A stretch of DNA of 64,000 bases from an uncultured Oscillospiraceae bacterium (GCA_934565655.1 CAKTIE010000004.1:80632-144631); one strand, 5' to 3'; counted from the first letter of the stretch, positions 1 to 8,329 are shown. Numbers and translations are program-made. Notes: a model not told the origin generated them from the sequence alone.

Positions 1-264
1 GACATTTGGTTTGGCGTAGATGTCGTACCAACTCCGCAGCCACGTGGCCACGGTGTACTCGTCGGCACGGCTGACGTCGACACCCTTGGTGGCTTCCATG
101 GCGGCAGCCAGTTTCGCCTTGCACTCCGCCTGTGTTTTTCCGAGGACGTTCTTGATGATACGCTTGCCAGTTTCCGAGTTGTAGCCTGCGGTGTAGCGGC
201 CCTCCCAGCGACCGTCGCTGCGTTTGCGGATGTTACCTTCACCGTTGGCGCGTTTCTTGGCCAT
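1..264 (-). CDS. Tyrosine recombinase (integrase), N-terminal part, cut by window edge
   Basis: Only the first 88 residues are present; the reading frame is open at base 1. Residues ~8-23 (GEGNIRKRSDGRWEGR) and the following TAGYNSETGKR match the three-stranded arm-binding domain of Tn916/ICE-type integrases. Then come a KTQAEC helix and the start of the core-binding domain (TVATWLRSWYD). The ATG at 262-264 is preceded by AAGGAG. The gene points left, so its 3' end and the element's left attachment site should lie outside the window. It has the same orientation as the integrase remnant inside the chimera at 17288-18601. Catalytic residues cannot be judged. Confidence 0.85.
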   Translation of the reverse strand, partial: MAKKRANGEGNIRKRSDGRWEGRYTAGYNSETGKRIIKNVLGKTQAECKAKLAAAMEATKGVDVSRADEYTVATWLRSWYDIYAKPNV

Positions 265-474
265 TGAATCAGCTCCTTTTCTTTTGTTAGCAAACATACA
301 TACCACAAAGTTGCTGGAATAGCTACTACATTTTTGAAAAGGGGTTTCTTTATTTATGACGACGCAAAACGATACGGACAAGAAAAAGAATCGTGTCACA
401 CAAATGGCACCGAGCCTTTTCTTGTTGCCGATGTTTGAAGTGTATGGTATTCTGTTCTCGGAAGGAGTGATTGT

Positions 475-3105
475 ATGCCCAAACGTAACAACAGACTCAA
501 GGAATATTTTGGGTTCATTCCCATCAATCCGACTGTAAACTTCTATGAGCATCCCTGTGCGGGGACGCTTTCGAATATACCCAAGGCAGTCCAGACGGAG
601 GAGATGGTCCTCCTCGCGCTTGAAAGTGAGGAACAGTATTCTTCTCCTGTCCTGAGATATACCTCTAAGAAACTAAAGACTGACGAAATCTGCGACAAGG
701 CCGTTGCAGTCAATGTGCTGAACTTCCTCTATACACCGCAGGAATACAGAACTGCTGAAAGGTGTCTCGATGCAGTAAGAAGGGATACCGATACGCACAT
801 GGGGGAACGAGCTATTCTTTCCGGTGTACCAGAGAATGTATTGCATGGACCATTAGGAAACGAAATATGCAAGGCTGCTGTGGCTGCAAAATGGGAGACA
901 CTCGTGTATGTACCAAAGGAATACATCACGGCATATATGCTTATGAGCGCTGCAGAGGCGATTCCTGAGGGAGATAGTCTCTATGATGTCTCCTACTGCT
1001 TTCCTCGCGCAAAGCTCACCAAAACGCTCTGTGTGGCGATTATGAAGCGAGCCGGCAAAGGATTTGCTTCCTTACCTCCACGTTTCAAGAAGGATAAGGA
1101 CGTGATTGACGCTGCCATATCCAGCTATCCGGATGCTGTGATGGAACTGGCAGATGAACAGCTCACAGAGGAACGGCTTCACCGGGCACTGGAACAGGAC
1201 GACACTCTGCTCCACCGGCTGCCGGATGAGATTTTGGACCGTTTCGGGATTGAACACCCTGCGAATGTGACTCAGGCAAAGGACGCAGCTTCTTCCTTGC
1301 CGGAAATCCGTGCTGTCGAGTCGGAACTGCCGGAGATACCCGGAACTGCCATGGCGACGACCGCCTCGGCGCTTCCCGTTCTCTATGACCTTACCGCCGG
1401 TGACAGCATTCCGAACACCGGAAAGTTCTTCTACATCACCGACCTGCACCTTGAATCCCAGCTTGGCTTGACCGGTATGACTGTTGATGAAATCAAGGGT
1501 AATGTGGCACAAAAGGTAGATGAGATGCTGGGCGGCCTCAGCAAAGAAGACATGGCAGATGGTGTCCTGCTCGTCGGCGGCGATGTGGCTGACAGCGAGG
1601 AGGTTGCCAAAATATTCTTTGATGCTGTGTTCTTCCACTTCCACGGTCCTATCATTTTCGTCCTTGGCAATCACGAGCTGTGGGATGGCTGCACCTATGC
1701 GAATGGAGAATCCCGTCGAAAGAGGTCGATAGACGAGGTCGTAGCAGCTTACAAGCGATTCTACAAAGTGGGGTCCGGCTTTGAGGGAAAGACATATTGC
1801 CTTGAAAATGAGGTTCTCGTCTGCTATAAGAATTCCATGCAGCGGAACTCTGATGAGTTCGGTGTTGGCCGCAAAACCGCAGGGATGCCCCGTGGCGGTC
1901 TCTGCGTCCTCACAGAAGAAATGCTTTTACACACCAGTACCGACGACCTGCGGGAGTTCTTCGATGAATGCTCCATGATTGTTCTCGGCGGACTTGGTTT
2001 CTGTGGACTTAATCCGCGCTATAACGCCGACACAGGCCTGTTCCGAGATAGAGTGTCCCGTGAGGAAGACATCGAGCGCTCCAAGCGGTTTAGGGCTGTA
2101 TACGATAGAGTCATGTCCTGCGCCAGTGACAAGCGGGTGGTCGTTCTCACTCATACACAGATGGAGGACTGGACGACAGATGCCCCTAATAAGGGCTGGG
2201 TCTATGTGAATGGACATACGCATCAGAATGGGCTGGTAAAGACAGATGACGGCGTGGCCGTACTCTATGACAATCAGGTAGGCTACAAGCCGAAAAAGTG
2301 GCATCTCAACCAGTTTTCGCTAGAGAGGTATTACGACCCATTCGAAGCATGGGCGGATGGCATCTATCAGATAACACCACAGCAGTATATGGATTTCAAT
2401 GCCGGTCGTGGCATCCAAATGGAATACTTCCGGCAGCAGGGAGACATTTACGCACTGAAGCAAAAGGGCATCTATATGTTCATGCTGCAATATGGCCTTG
2501 GTCTATATTTGCTGCGTGGCGGCCAGAAACTCAACGTATTTCATGAACTGGAATACTACGCTGCCAACTTGGAAAAGTATGTTGAAAAGATTCAGATGGC
2601 ATTCAGGCCGTACCGCAATGCACTCGATAAGATTGCTGCAGAGGTGAAGCGGTTTGGCGGTTCCGGATATGTGCATGGAAGTATCGTAGATATAGACTTC
2701 TATAATCATATCAATCTTGACCCGTTCAATGGAATCATTATGCCATATTTTGCTCTCGACACAACAGGCCGAATAGGCTTTTGTTCTATACGCGAACTAT
2801 TGGAATCATCTCCTATTCCCGCACAGGGGAGTAATGGAAATCCGTTGTTGTCCACTTACACAAAGCTGCTGGATGCTGGCGGCATGTCTATCCTCGTGCC
2901 GACCGTTAAGGAAGATGCTTTGGCAGTGGTGCCGACGGAGGTACTGGACGAAAAGGATATTTACGCGCCGTCCCGTGTTATGAAGTCTATCCAATACCTG
3001 TTGGACAAGGGTGTTGTGAGGGTTTGGAACGATGCTGTACTCGCCATGGTTGATAGGAATACACTACCGGAGACTCAACATGAGCTACAGAAAAACAGAA
3101 CATGA
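475..3105 (+). CDS. Large metallophosphoesterase with N-terminal repeat region
   Basis: An 876-residue protein with a calcineurin-like metallophosphoesterase core at about residues 320-600. Its motifs appear in order: DLH (ITDLHLES), GGDVAD, GNHEL, LTHTQ and NGHTH, so all metal-binding motifs look present. The first ~270 residues contain helical repeats of the form D-K-D-V-I-D-A-A-I-x(8)-A-V, reminiscent of DUF4116-type repeats, followed by an Ala/Pro-rich linker. The ~280-residue C-terminal part is not recognised. The start at 475 has GGAAGGAG eight bases upstream. It stands alone between the integrase and the mobilization genes, which is a cargo position. The substrate (phosphoester, nucleic acid or nucleotide) cannot be read from sequence. 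There is no signal peptide or membrane segment, so it should be cytoplasmic. Confidence 0.8.
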   Translation: MPKRNNRLKEYFGFIPINPTVNFYEHPCAGTLSNIPKAVQTEEMVLLALESEEQYSSPVLRYTSKKLKTDEICDKAVAVNVLNFLYTPQEYRTAERCLDAVRRDTDTHMGERAILSGVPENVLHGPLGNEICKAAVAAKWETLVYVPKEYITAYMLMSAAEAIPEGDSLYDVSYCFPRAKLTKTLCVAIMKRAGKGFASLPPRFKKDKDVIDAAISSYPDAVMELADEQLTEERLHRALEQDDTLLHRLPDEILDRFGIEHPANVTQAKDAASSLPEIRAVESELPEIPGTAMATTASALPVLYDLTAGDSIPNTGKFFYITDLHLESQLGLTGMTVDEIKGNVAQKVDEMLGGLSKEDMADGVLLVGGDVADSEEVAKIFFDAVFFHFHGPIIFVLGNHELWDGCTYANGESRRKRSIDEVVAAYKRFYKVGSGFEGKTYCLENEVLVCYKNSMQRNSDEFGVGRKTAGMPRGGLCVLTEEMLLHTSTDDLREFFDECSMIVLGGLGFCGLNPRYNADTGLFRDRVSREEDIERSKRFRAVYDRVMSCASDKRVVVLTHTQMEDWTTDAPNKGWVYVNGHTHQNGLVKTDDGVAVLYDNQVGYKPKKWHLNQFSLERYYDPFEAWADGIYQITPQQYMDFNAGRGIQMEYFRQQGDIYALKQKGIYMFMLQYGLGLYLLRGGQKLNVFHELEYYAANLEKYVEKIQMAFRPYRNALDKIAAEVKRFGGSGYVHGSIVDIDFYNHINLDPFNGIIMPYFALDTTGRIGFCSIRELLESSPIPAQGSNGNPLLSTYTKLLDAGGMSILVPTVKEDALAVVPTEVLDEKDIYAPSRVMKSIQYLLDKGVVRVWNDAVLAMVDRNTLPETQHELQKNRT

Positions 3106-3140
3106 CAAAAATCCAGACATCGTCTGGATTTTGTCATGTT
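3099..3140 (+). terminator. Hairpin overlapping the metallophosphoesterase stop codon
   Basis: A ~17-bp stem with one bulged A (left arm CATGACAAAAATCCAGAC, right arm GTCTGGATTTTGTCATG) begins inside the last codons. The TGA stop is at 3103-3105. No T-run follows directly, so it may act as a 3' stabiliser as much as a terminator. Confidence 0.55.
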
Positions 3141-3310
3141 GGCTTCTCTTATCCCTTTTACCCATTATAAAGGGCCTACGGTGGAAGTTTTACTTGTCAT
3201 ATTATATAATCTAAAATATATTTCTCTATCCATTCTTCAGAAGTCACTTGTACTTATTGTACAAAAGTCATACATCGTCCGGAAAATTGTAACAGCTTTG
3301 TTTCCGCTTT

Positions 3311-3346
3311 TCTTTGCTTACTGTGACGCAAGTTTTGTGCCGCTTA
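3311..3346 (-). repeat. 36-bp repeat, copy A (after relaxase stop)
   Basis: The 36 bases differ at 5 positions from 8187-8222. In both copies the repeat begins, on the minus strand, with a TAA stop codon and continues GCGGC..CAAAAC..GCGTC. Copy A follows the relaxase gene; copy B follows a 34-codon gene remnant. Function unknown. Confidence 0.6.
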
Positions 3347-5311
3347 CATACCGCTCATACCGCCCATGCCGTGGTTCTGCTCATCCTCGTGGTCGTTCCA
3401 TTTGTGACCCATGGCCATCTTCTTCTCCCGCAGGCGTTGCATGCGCTTGTGGTCGATTTGGATGCCTATGGGAGCGGAGGGACGCGGCGCATTGTTCCGG
3501 AAGATGCTGCCCATGTGGTGCAGCAGCCGCGTGGCGGACAGCAGAATGTTGGGCGGCGGCAAATCCTCCTGCCGCTCCATGCGGTCGAGGAAATATCCGG
3601 CGTAGGCGTGACCGTTCCGCTCCGCCACGGAAAACCAATATTGTGCGGCGTCCTTATCTTTTGGAACGCCCTCACCCATGAGACAGAGCTTTCCCAGTAG
3701 ATACTGTGCGTAGGGAGTGGCCTGTTCCGCGGCTTGATGTAAATATGTTGCCGCTCTTGCGCTATCCTTGGAGATATTTTCGCCGGTGAGGTACTCCTTG
3801 CCCAAGCGGTAGGCGGCATACTCATGGCCACTGTCCGCCGCCTGTTGTAGCCAGTAGAGACCTTTCGCTGGATCGTGGGTATCGGGATCATCCGAGAGGT
3901 ACAGTTTTCCCAAGGCATATTGGGCATCGGGCAATTCTTGTGCCGATACCTCCAACCAGCGTTTTGCCTGCTCTGCGTCTGGCACCAGCAGACCACCGTC
4001 GCGGTACAGTAGACCCATGAGGTATTGTGCGTGAGGGTCGCCTGAGTTCGCAATTTGCTCCAGTTGCGCAGCGGCGTTGTCCCGTTCCTCCAGCGGTGTG
4101 CTTTCGTCAGCAATGATTTTCCGCAGCTCCCAGCAGTCGTAGGACATATTGCGGTCATCTATCTGTTCGTCTTCCTGCGTCAAGTCTGCGTCCTCGAAGG
4201 ACATTCGACCTTGGCGGATATACTCCGCCTCTTTTATGACCGCGTTCTTGATCTGGCGGAACTCTTTCTGCTGTGACAGCGGCGGGCGCTGCCGTTGCTG
4301 TTCAGAATAGTAATCGTTGAGCTGGCATTGCAGCTCCCACCACTTCTGGTAGCATTCGTTGACCGTGGGCAGCTTCTCCATGGCATCCACCACCTCGTCC
4401 GCCAACTGCTTCAGAGGCTTCGGCAGATAGCTGTAGACTTTCTTGCCCTGCACATCATTCAGCTTTTGAGACAACTCCCAAAGCTTCTTCTCAGCGGTCG
4501 GGCAGATGCAGAGACCATCCCGCATACGCTGCGCCAACTCCAGCATGGCCTGCCGGGTCTGACGCACCAGCTCGTCACGGGATGCGCTTTTCTCCTCGTA
4601 GAGATGCAGCAGCTCCTGCTGGAATATCTGGTTGGTCAGCGTGGACTTGATCTGGCGGATACCGTCCTTATTCAAGTATGCCTGTCTCGGCTTCGCCGAC
4701 CACGCCATCATGTGGACATGGGGATGATTACCCTCGTCATGGAAGGCAGCGTACCAGCGGAAATCCTCCGGCTTGATATTCATAGCGGCGGCGATGTCGT
4801 TCCTATGAGTGCGCAGCAGTGTACGCCATGCCGCAGCGTTGTCATAGCCCAGCCGCGCAGCATCCTCCCGCTTCAGGGAGATGATGTGCGTCCACACGTT
4901 GCCGGTGTAGTGTTCCAGTTCGTCCATGGCCGTGTCCAGCAACACATGATCCGCGTCGCCGAACAGGCCGTGGCTGCCCAACCGTTCCGCTCTGGGGCGG
5001 GTGGCGATGTACTTGGCGTAGCCCTCGGTGGACTGCACACGGTTCCAGTTTTGCTCCAGCGCTAGTGTGATGAAGGACGAGGCGTTGGCTTTGGTGGGTG
5101 CGGCATTGTAGTCATCGTACTCCAACAACTCTCGCGTGTCAGGAAAATCCTTCACCAATTTCTGAATAAGCTGCTCCTGCTTTCGCGTAGGCGGACGGTC
5201 ATCCGGTACGATCTCCACGCGCTCACGGGTGGCAATGTAGTTCAGATACCCGCTGGCGTTCTGCCCGCCGCCGCATTTGATGTAGGGACTTTTGACGATC
5301 AGTCTTGCCAT
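3344..5311 (-). CDS. MobP/MobL-type relaxase with C-terminal Sel1 repeats
   Basis: A 655-residue conjugative relaxase expected to nick the element's oriT and pilot the strand during mobilization. The N-terminal ~270 residues are the catalytic domain. The metal-binding histidine triad is H196, H198, H200 in FHDEGNHPHVHMM, with Y10/Y23/Y26 near the N-terminus as candidate nucleophiles. After a coiled, charged middle region, residues ~405-590 hold four or five Sel1-like repeats (AQYLMGLLYRDGG, AQYALGKLYLSDD, AAYRLGKEYLTGE, AQYLLGKLCLMGEG). The tail ends in HGMGGMSGM. Its start overlaps the accessory gene by 13 bp, indicating translational coupling. Residues 1-269 are closely matched by the chimera at 17288-18601. 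A Sel1 tail suggests a protein-interaction surface beyond DNA nicking. Confidence 0.85.
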   Translation of the reverse strand: MARLIVKSPYIKCGGGQNASGYLNYIATRERVEIVPDDRPPTRKQEQLIQKLVKDFPDTRELLEYDDYNAAPTKANASSFITLALEQNWNRVQSTEGYAKYIATRPRAERLGSHGLFGDADHVLLDTAMDELEHYTGNVWTHIISLKREDAARLGYDNAAAWRTLLRTHRNDIAAAMNIKPEDFRWYAAFHDEGNHPHVHMMAWSAKPRQAYLNKDGIRQIKSTLTNQIFQQELLHLYEEKSASRDELVRQTRQAMLELAQRMRDGLCICPTAEKKLWELSQKLNDVQGKKVYSYLPKPLKQLADEVVDAMEKLPTVNECYQKWWELQCQLNDYYSEQQRQRPPLSQQKEFRQIKNAVIKEAEYIRQGRMSFEDADLTQEDEQIDDRNMSYDCWELRKIIADESTPLEERDNAAAQLEQIANSGDPHAQYLMGLLYRDGGLLVPDAEQAKRWLEVSAQELPDAQYALGKLYLSDDPDTHDPAKGLYWLQQAADSGHEYAAYRLGKEYLTGENISKDSARAATYLHQAAEQATPYAQYLLGKLCLMGEGVPKDKDAAQYWFSVAERNGHAYAGYFLDRMERQEDLPPPNILLSATRLLHHMGSIFRNNAPRPSAPIGIQIDHKRMQRLREKKMAMGHKWNDHEDEQNHGMGGMSGM

Positions 5312-5712
5312 TCCTCATTCTCCAGTTCGCGGAGCTTTTGCTCCATTCGCAGGCGACCGTTGGTGTGTCTGACCGCCGCGATGCTCTTGGCACGCTCCTG
5401 ACGGAGCACCGCTTCGTCCACGTTGATACTTTGCAGCAAAATGGAGATCGCCATGTCCATCTCAACAGTTTGCTTGTAGAGGATGGATGCCATGCGATCC
5501 TCCAGCAGCTTCAGCCGACCGTCGATGGCTGTCTGTATCGCCAGCGGGAGCGTAGCGCTACTCTCCGCCGCCAGTGTGTCTGCGTAGAAGTTCACGGCCT
5601 TTTCCACGAACTCATTCTTGCTGCGGCAGCGGTCGGCCTTGTACCAGTGCTCCAGCTTTTCCGCCGTTTCCGGCTTCATCCGGAAATTTAATCTATCTTT
5701 GTTTTCACTCAT
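5299..5712 (-). CDS. Mobilization accessory protein (ribbon-helix-helix)
   Basis: A 137-residue protein. Residues ~6-48 (RLNFRMKPETAEKLEHW...SKNEFVEKAVNFY) have the short strand plus two-helix pattern of ribbon-helix-helix DNA-binding proteins. The rest is predicted helical (RLKLLEDRMASILYKQ) with a basic, Glu-rich tail. Such proteins bind near oriT and recruit the relaxase encoded immediately downstream; the overlap with the relaxase start supports this. The ATG at 5712 has a GGAGGT site. Residues 60-137 reappear, about 90% identical by eye, in the chimera at 18589-19071. Confidence 0.8.
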   Translation of the reverse strand: MSENKDRLNFRMKPETAEKLEHWYKADRCRSKNEFVEKAVNFYADTLAAESSATLPLAIQTAIDGRLKLLEDRMASILYKQTVEMDMAISILLQSINVDEAVLRQERAKSIAAVRHTNGRLRMEQKLRELENEEWQD

Positions 5713-6032
5713 ATTACCTCCAAATCTCCGTAAGGCGCGCCGAAAGTCTCGTCAAATCTGCCGTTGCGGGGACTATGACGCCAACCGTAGGAAAACCCCA
5801 CTCAACAGGCGCCATTTTCGACTCCGCTGAAAACTCCCGTAAACTGTCCGCACTGCGGGCAGATGTGTCCGGGCAGAGCGGCGGTAACGACGCCAGCCTT
5901 TTATCCTGCTTCTTCCTTTGTCCCGCTTCTTCCTTTGTCCCGAAAGCCTTCCGCAAATCCGCCCGAAAACGGCTCGGAATCCTTCTCCAGGGCAGGGACG
6001 CTGCCCCGCCCCGAAGGCGGCCACACAACGGC
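5713..6032. other. Gene-free region upstream of mobilization genes, candidate oriT
   Basis: This 320-bp stretch has no convincing gene. It contains a perfect tandem duplication of GCTTCTTCCTTTGTCCC at 5908-5941 and a small hairpin GGGCAG-ggacg-CTGCCC at 5990-6006. Its position directly upstream of the accessory-relaxase pair is where oriT usually lies in mobilizable elements. I see no known nick-site consensus, so the oriT call is positional inference. Confidence 0.4.
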
Positions 6033-6476
6033 TCACAGGGGCAAACACGGGGGTCCCTCAGCCTGTTCGGCCAGTTGCTGCTGTGCCCGTTGACGCTCGG
6101 CGGCAGCTTCGGCCACGGCAAACTGCCGCTGATGGAACTGCTCCACCGCCTGTCTCCACGGCAGCAGTGTATAGAGCAGGGAGCCGTTTCGTTTGCGGCC
6201 ATTCCTGAGAACGATGGAGGTACGCTCCGTGCGGATGAGTCCTTTTTCCTCCAGCGACCGCACATATTTGCACACCGTATTGCGGCTCATGCCCACCGCA
6301 TCACCGATGGTACGGTAGCTGGGGTAGCACTGGTAGGTCTTGCGATCCTCACAGAACAACAGGAATGAGTACACGGCGATCTCACCGGGTGACAGTCCCA
6401 ATTGGCAGATGACCTTCGGCACGGGGTAGTAGTTCTTGACAGGGTCTGGCTTCTGCCACGGCAGGGTGCGGGTCAT
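6033..6476 (-). CDS. Helix-turn-helix replication/regulatory protein
   Basis: A 147-residue protein with an N-terminal winged helix-turn-helix: LSPGEIAVYSFLLFCED, then YPSYRTIGDAVGMSRNTVCKYVRSLEEKGLI, the replication-initiator/GntR-like wHTH pattern common next to Firmicutes mobilization genes. The C-terminal 40 residues are Gln/Ala-rich helix (VAEAAAERQRAQQQLAEQAEG). The 4-bp overlap of its ATG with the stop of the upstream 69-residue gene shows an operon. It could be a plasmid-type replication initiator fragment or a transcription factor; the sequence does not decide. Confidence 0.65.
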   Translation of the reverse strand: MTRTLPWQKPDPVKNYYPVPKVICQLGLSPGEIAVYSFLLFCEDRKTYQCYPSYRTIGDAVGMSRNTVCKYVRSLEEKGLIRTERTSIVLRNGRKRNGSLLYTLLPWRQAVEQFHQRQFAVAEAAAERQRAQQQLAEQAEGPPCLPL

Positions 6477-6682
6477 CTCTCACCGCCTGTCTGCGACGCT
6501 ACCCACTGGCAGAATTTTTCTTTCGGAACAACAATGCGGCTGCCCACACGCAGGGCGGGGAAGCTCGTTTCATGCATCAGTTCATAGGCGCTGGAGATAG
6601 AGATGCCCAGCACCTTTGCCACCATTTCCGCATTGAGGAATAACGGCAGCTCATCGTAGTTTGTATAGACGGATCGTTTCAT
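6473..6682 (-). CDS. Excisionase-family small DNA-binding protein
   Basis: A 69-residue protein with the helix-turn-helix/wing layout of the excisionase (MerR-like) family: LFLNAEMVAKVLGISISSAYELMHE, then FPALRVGSRIVVPKEKFCQWV. AAGGAGT precedes the ATG at 6682. It overlaps the next gene by 4 bp. In integrative elements such proteins either direct excision by the integrase or regulate the operon. It is far from the integrase here, so a regulatory role is equally possible. Confidence 0.7.
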   Translation of the reverse strand: MKRSVYTNYDELPLFLNAEMVAKVLGISISSAYELMHETSFPALRVGSRIVVPKEKFCQWVASQTGGER

Positions 6683-6846
6683 GAGATACTCCTTGTTTCA
6701 AATTCAGAGAAAAAAGAACTTGCGTTTCGGAGGTCTCTCTGTTAGACTGTTTGCAGATGGCGTCTGCGTTTTCCGAAGCGCGGCGTGCCGCCAGCCTGTT
6801 GCAGCAGTTTGGCGGCTTTCATTTTTGTAGGGACGATATACGGTTC

Positions 6847-7053
6847 TCACCTCTTTTCGTTGGATTTGCCATGCACCACAGGCCGTTCCTGCCGCGCTTT
6901 GTCTGCGCGGCGTTTGTCTCTGCCTTGGTACGCTCGGCTGCACTGCGCAGCGTTGTGGCGTACTTCCCCAGCGAGTATCTTCTCTGGTGATGGGTATGTG
7001 GTTGTGAAGGTGCAGCGGCCACAGGGAATGATTTCCGCTGATATTTTTCTCAT
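6847..7053 (-). CDS. Possible small protein, unrecognised
   Basis: A 68-codon frame (start MRKISAEIIPCGRCTFTT) rich in Arg/Lys toward its C-terminus. It has no clear ribosome-binding site and no recognised domain. It lies in an otherwise gene-free stretch of about 510 bp (6683-7194) between divergent genes. A 26-codon frame MKAAKLLQQAGG... lies further along on the same strand. The Cys pair region and position resemble small cargo proteins of Clostridia elements, but coding status is uncertain. Confidence 0.3.
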   Translation of the reverse strand: MRKISAEIIPCGRCTFTTTYPSPEKILAGEVRHNAAQCSRAYQGRDKRRADKARQERPVVHGKSNEKR

Positions 7054-7073
7054 TGACTTTGTGACCGTTTTGC

Positions 7074-7184
7074 GTTAGACTAATCCAAGAGAAGAGACTT
7101 CTGTTAGTCTTGCGCTTTTAGATTAACAGATGACGGGAGCATTGTCAAGACAGATTGATTAACATTTTGTGAATTAGTCTAATC
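7074..7184. promoter_or_regulatory. Repeated TTAGNCTAA palindromes upstream of the DUF6076-like gene
   Basis: GTTAGACTAATC at 7074-7085 and AATTAGTCTAATC at 7172-7184 are mirror copies of one short palindrome. A partial copy GTTAGTCT is at 7103-7110. The last copy directly precedes the GGAGG site of the gene at 7195. This arrangement suggests an operator pair for an unknown regulator. Confidence 0.4.
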
Positions 7185-7194
7185 AGGAGGGTGT

Positions 7195-8151
7195 ATGATA
7201 AAATATGTATTTAAAACATATATCGCTGATGGGGTAGAGCACTATGTATACGGAGCAGAGACTTGTAAGGATTTTGACCTGAAATTGCAAAACATCGGTT
7301 TTCCGGACAGCTTGCTGTCTCTGACCTATATGGATATCGGAACAATTGAGCCGTTGGTCAAAAAGCTCAATGATGAGCTGTGGGAGCTGACAACGACACA
7401 TGATAAGAAACACACCGAAGCTGCCCATGCTTTGCTGGCAGAGCTGGCGCTTCGTCATGTTTACTTCGAGCATTTCCAGCTGGACTGGCAATATCGACTG
7501 TCACGGGCGGCCATTTTTGAGGACTATACGGAGACGATGCTGCCAAGACAGTACCTGTATGGTTTATCAAAGAACCTTCGGCGGATGCAGGAGCAGATCA
7601 TCGACCTATTCAAAAATGTACTGGACATTGACCGTAGTAAGGATCCCGTTTCCCAGCGGATGGTCGCCTACTACAATGCAAACGGTGACAACGCATTCCG
7701 TTTTTGTCCGGAACCTGTTGGCTTTGAGCTAATCAACAAAAGCATATTTGCAGAGGTGCTGAGTCCTGAAACAGTTTATGACATTCTTGATTATCACCTG
7801 CGGGAGTGCGTCAAGCGAGAGATCAAGATGCGGGTGTGCAAGAACTGCGGAAAGTATTTTGCCGTGACCGGACGTGCTACCACAGAGTATTGTGATCGCG
7901 TCTTTGACGAGAAGGGCCGCACCTGCAAGGATGTGGGCGCGATTGTCCAGTGGACGCGTAGCAAGCAGGATGACGAGATATTCAAGGCATATCGCAGAGA
8001 GTACAAAAAGCGCTTTGCGTGGATCAAAGCCGGACGAATTTCTGATGAAGATTTCTACGCTTGGAGCGAGAAGGCCAGAGAACAGAAAAAGAAATGTGAC
8101 AAGGGTCTCATCACGCTGGAGGAGTTCCAGCGTTGGTTGAGCGAATCATAA
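7195..8151 (+). CDS. DUF6076-like protein with Cys-rich zinc-binding region
   Basis: A 318-residue protein of unknown function. The N-terminal ~190 residues are mostly helical (PRQYLYGLSKNLRRMQEQIIDLFKNVL). A cysteine cluster at ~225-250 (VCKNCGKYF, then YCDRVFDEKGRTCKD) has the spacing of a small treble-clef/zinc-ribbon site. It is followed by a basic helical tail (EYKKRFAWIKAGRISDEDFYAWSEKAREQKKK). From memory this matches Firmicutes proteins labelled DUF6076, often found on mobile elements; no search was done. GGAGG lies eight bases before the ATG. It is transcribed opposite to the mobilization genes and has its own terminator. No membrane segment. Confidence 0.65.
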   Translation: MIKYVFKTYIADGVEHYVYGAETCKDFDLKLQNIGFPDSLLSLTYMDIGTIEPLVKKLNDELWELTTTHDKKHTEAAHALLAELALRHVYFEHFQLDWQYRLSRAAIFEDYTETMLPRQYLYGLSKNLRRMQEQIIDLFKNVLDIDRSKDPVSQRMVAYYNANGDNAFRFCPEPVGFELINKSIFAEVLSPETVYDILDYHLRECVKREIKMRVCKNCGKYFAVTGRATTEYCDRVFDEKGRTCKDVGAIVQWTRSKQDDEIFKAYRREYKKRFAWIKAGRISDEDFYAWSEKAREQKKKCDKGLITLEEFQRWLSES

Positions 8152-8191
8152 AGAATAGGGAGCCAGTCAAATGACCGGTTCCCTATTCTTT
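8150..8191 (+). terminator. Rho-independent terminator after the DUF6076-like gene
   Basis: The arms AAAGAATAGGGA and CCCTATTCTTT pair over 11-12 bp around an inner CC/GG, starting at the gene's stop codon. The 3' side is T-rich. Its right arm runs into copy B of the 36-bp repeat. Confidence 0.75.
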
Positions 8192-8222
8192 GCTTACACC
8201 GACGCAGGTTTTGCGCCGCTTA
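8187..8222 (-). repeat. 36-bp repeat, copy B
   Basis: Matches 3311-3346 with 5 mismatches in 36. On the minus strand it begins exactly at the TAA that ends the 34-codon remnant at 8220-8326, just as copy A begins at the relaxase stop. The shared flank suggests the remnant and the relaxase gene once occupied equivalent positions in related elements. Confidence 0.6.
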
Positions 8223-8326
8223 GCCGTCGTAGAGGACGTAGATCAGCAGACTGCCGCCATCCTCTATGATACAGACGTTGCAGCGGAATCCGGCGTCCGC
8301 GATGGTGTCCCGTCCCGCCTGCATCA
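8220..8326 (-). pseudogene. C-terminal remnant of an unrecognised gene
   Basis: Thirty-four codons ending in GGSLLIYVLYDG-stop remain on the minus strand, followed by the 36-bp repeat. Upstream, the frame is cut by the IS200-like remnant that begins near 8330. I do not recognise the parent protein. The hydrophobic strand pattern (CNVCIIEDGGSLLIYVLY) looks like a folded domain edge rather than random translation. Confidence 0.4.
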
Positions 8327-8329
8327 TGA

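Noticed and set aside
356-538. 60-codon frame before the metallophosphoesterase gene
   Set aside because: It overlaps the metallophosphoesterase start in another frame, has a poor ribosome-binding site and shows no protein-like pattern.
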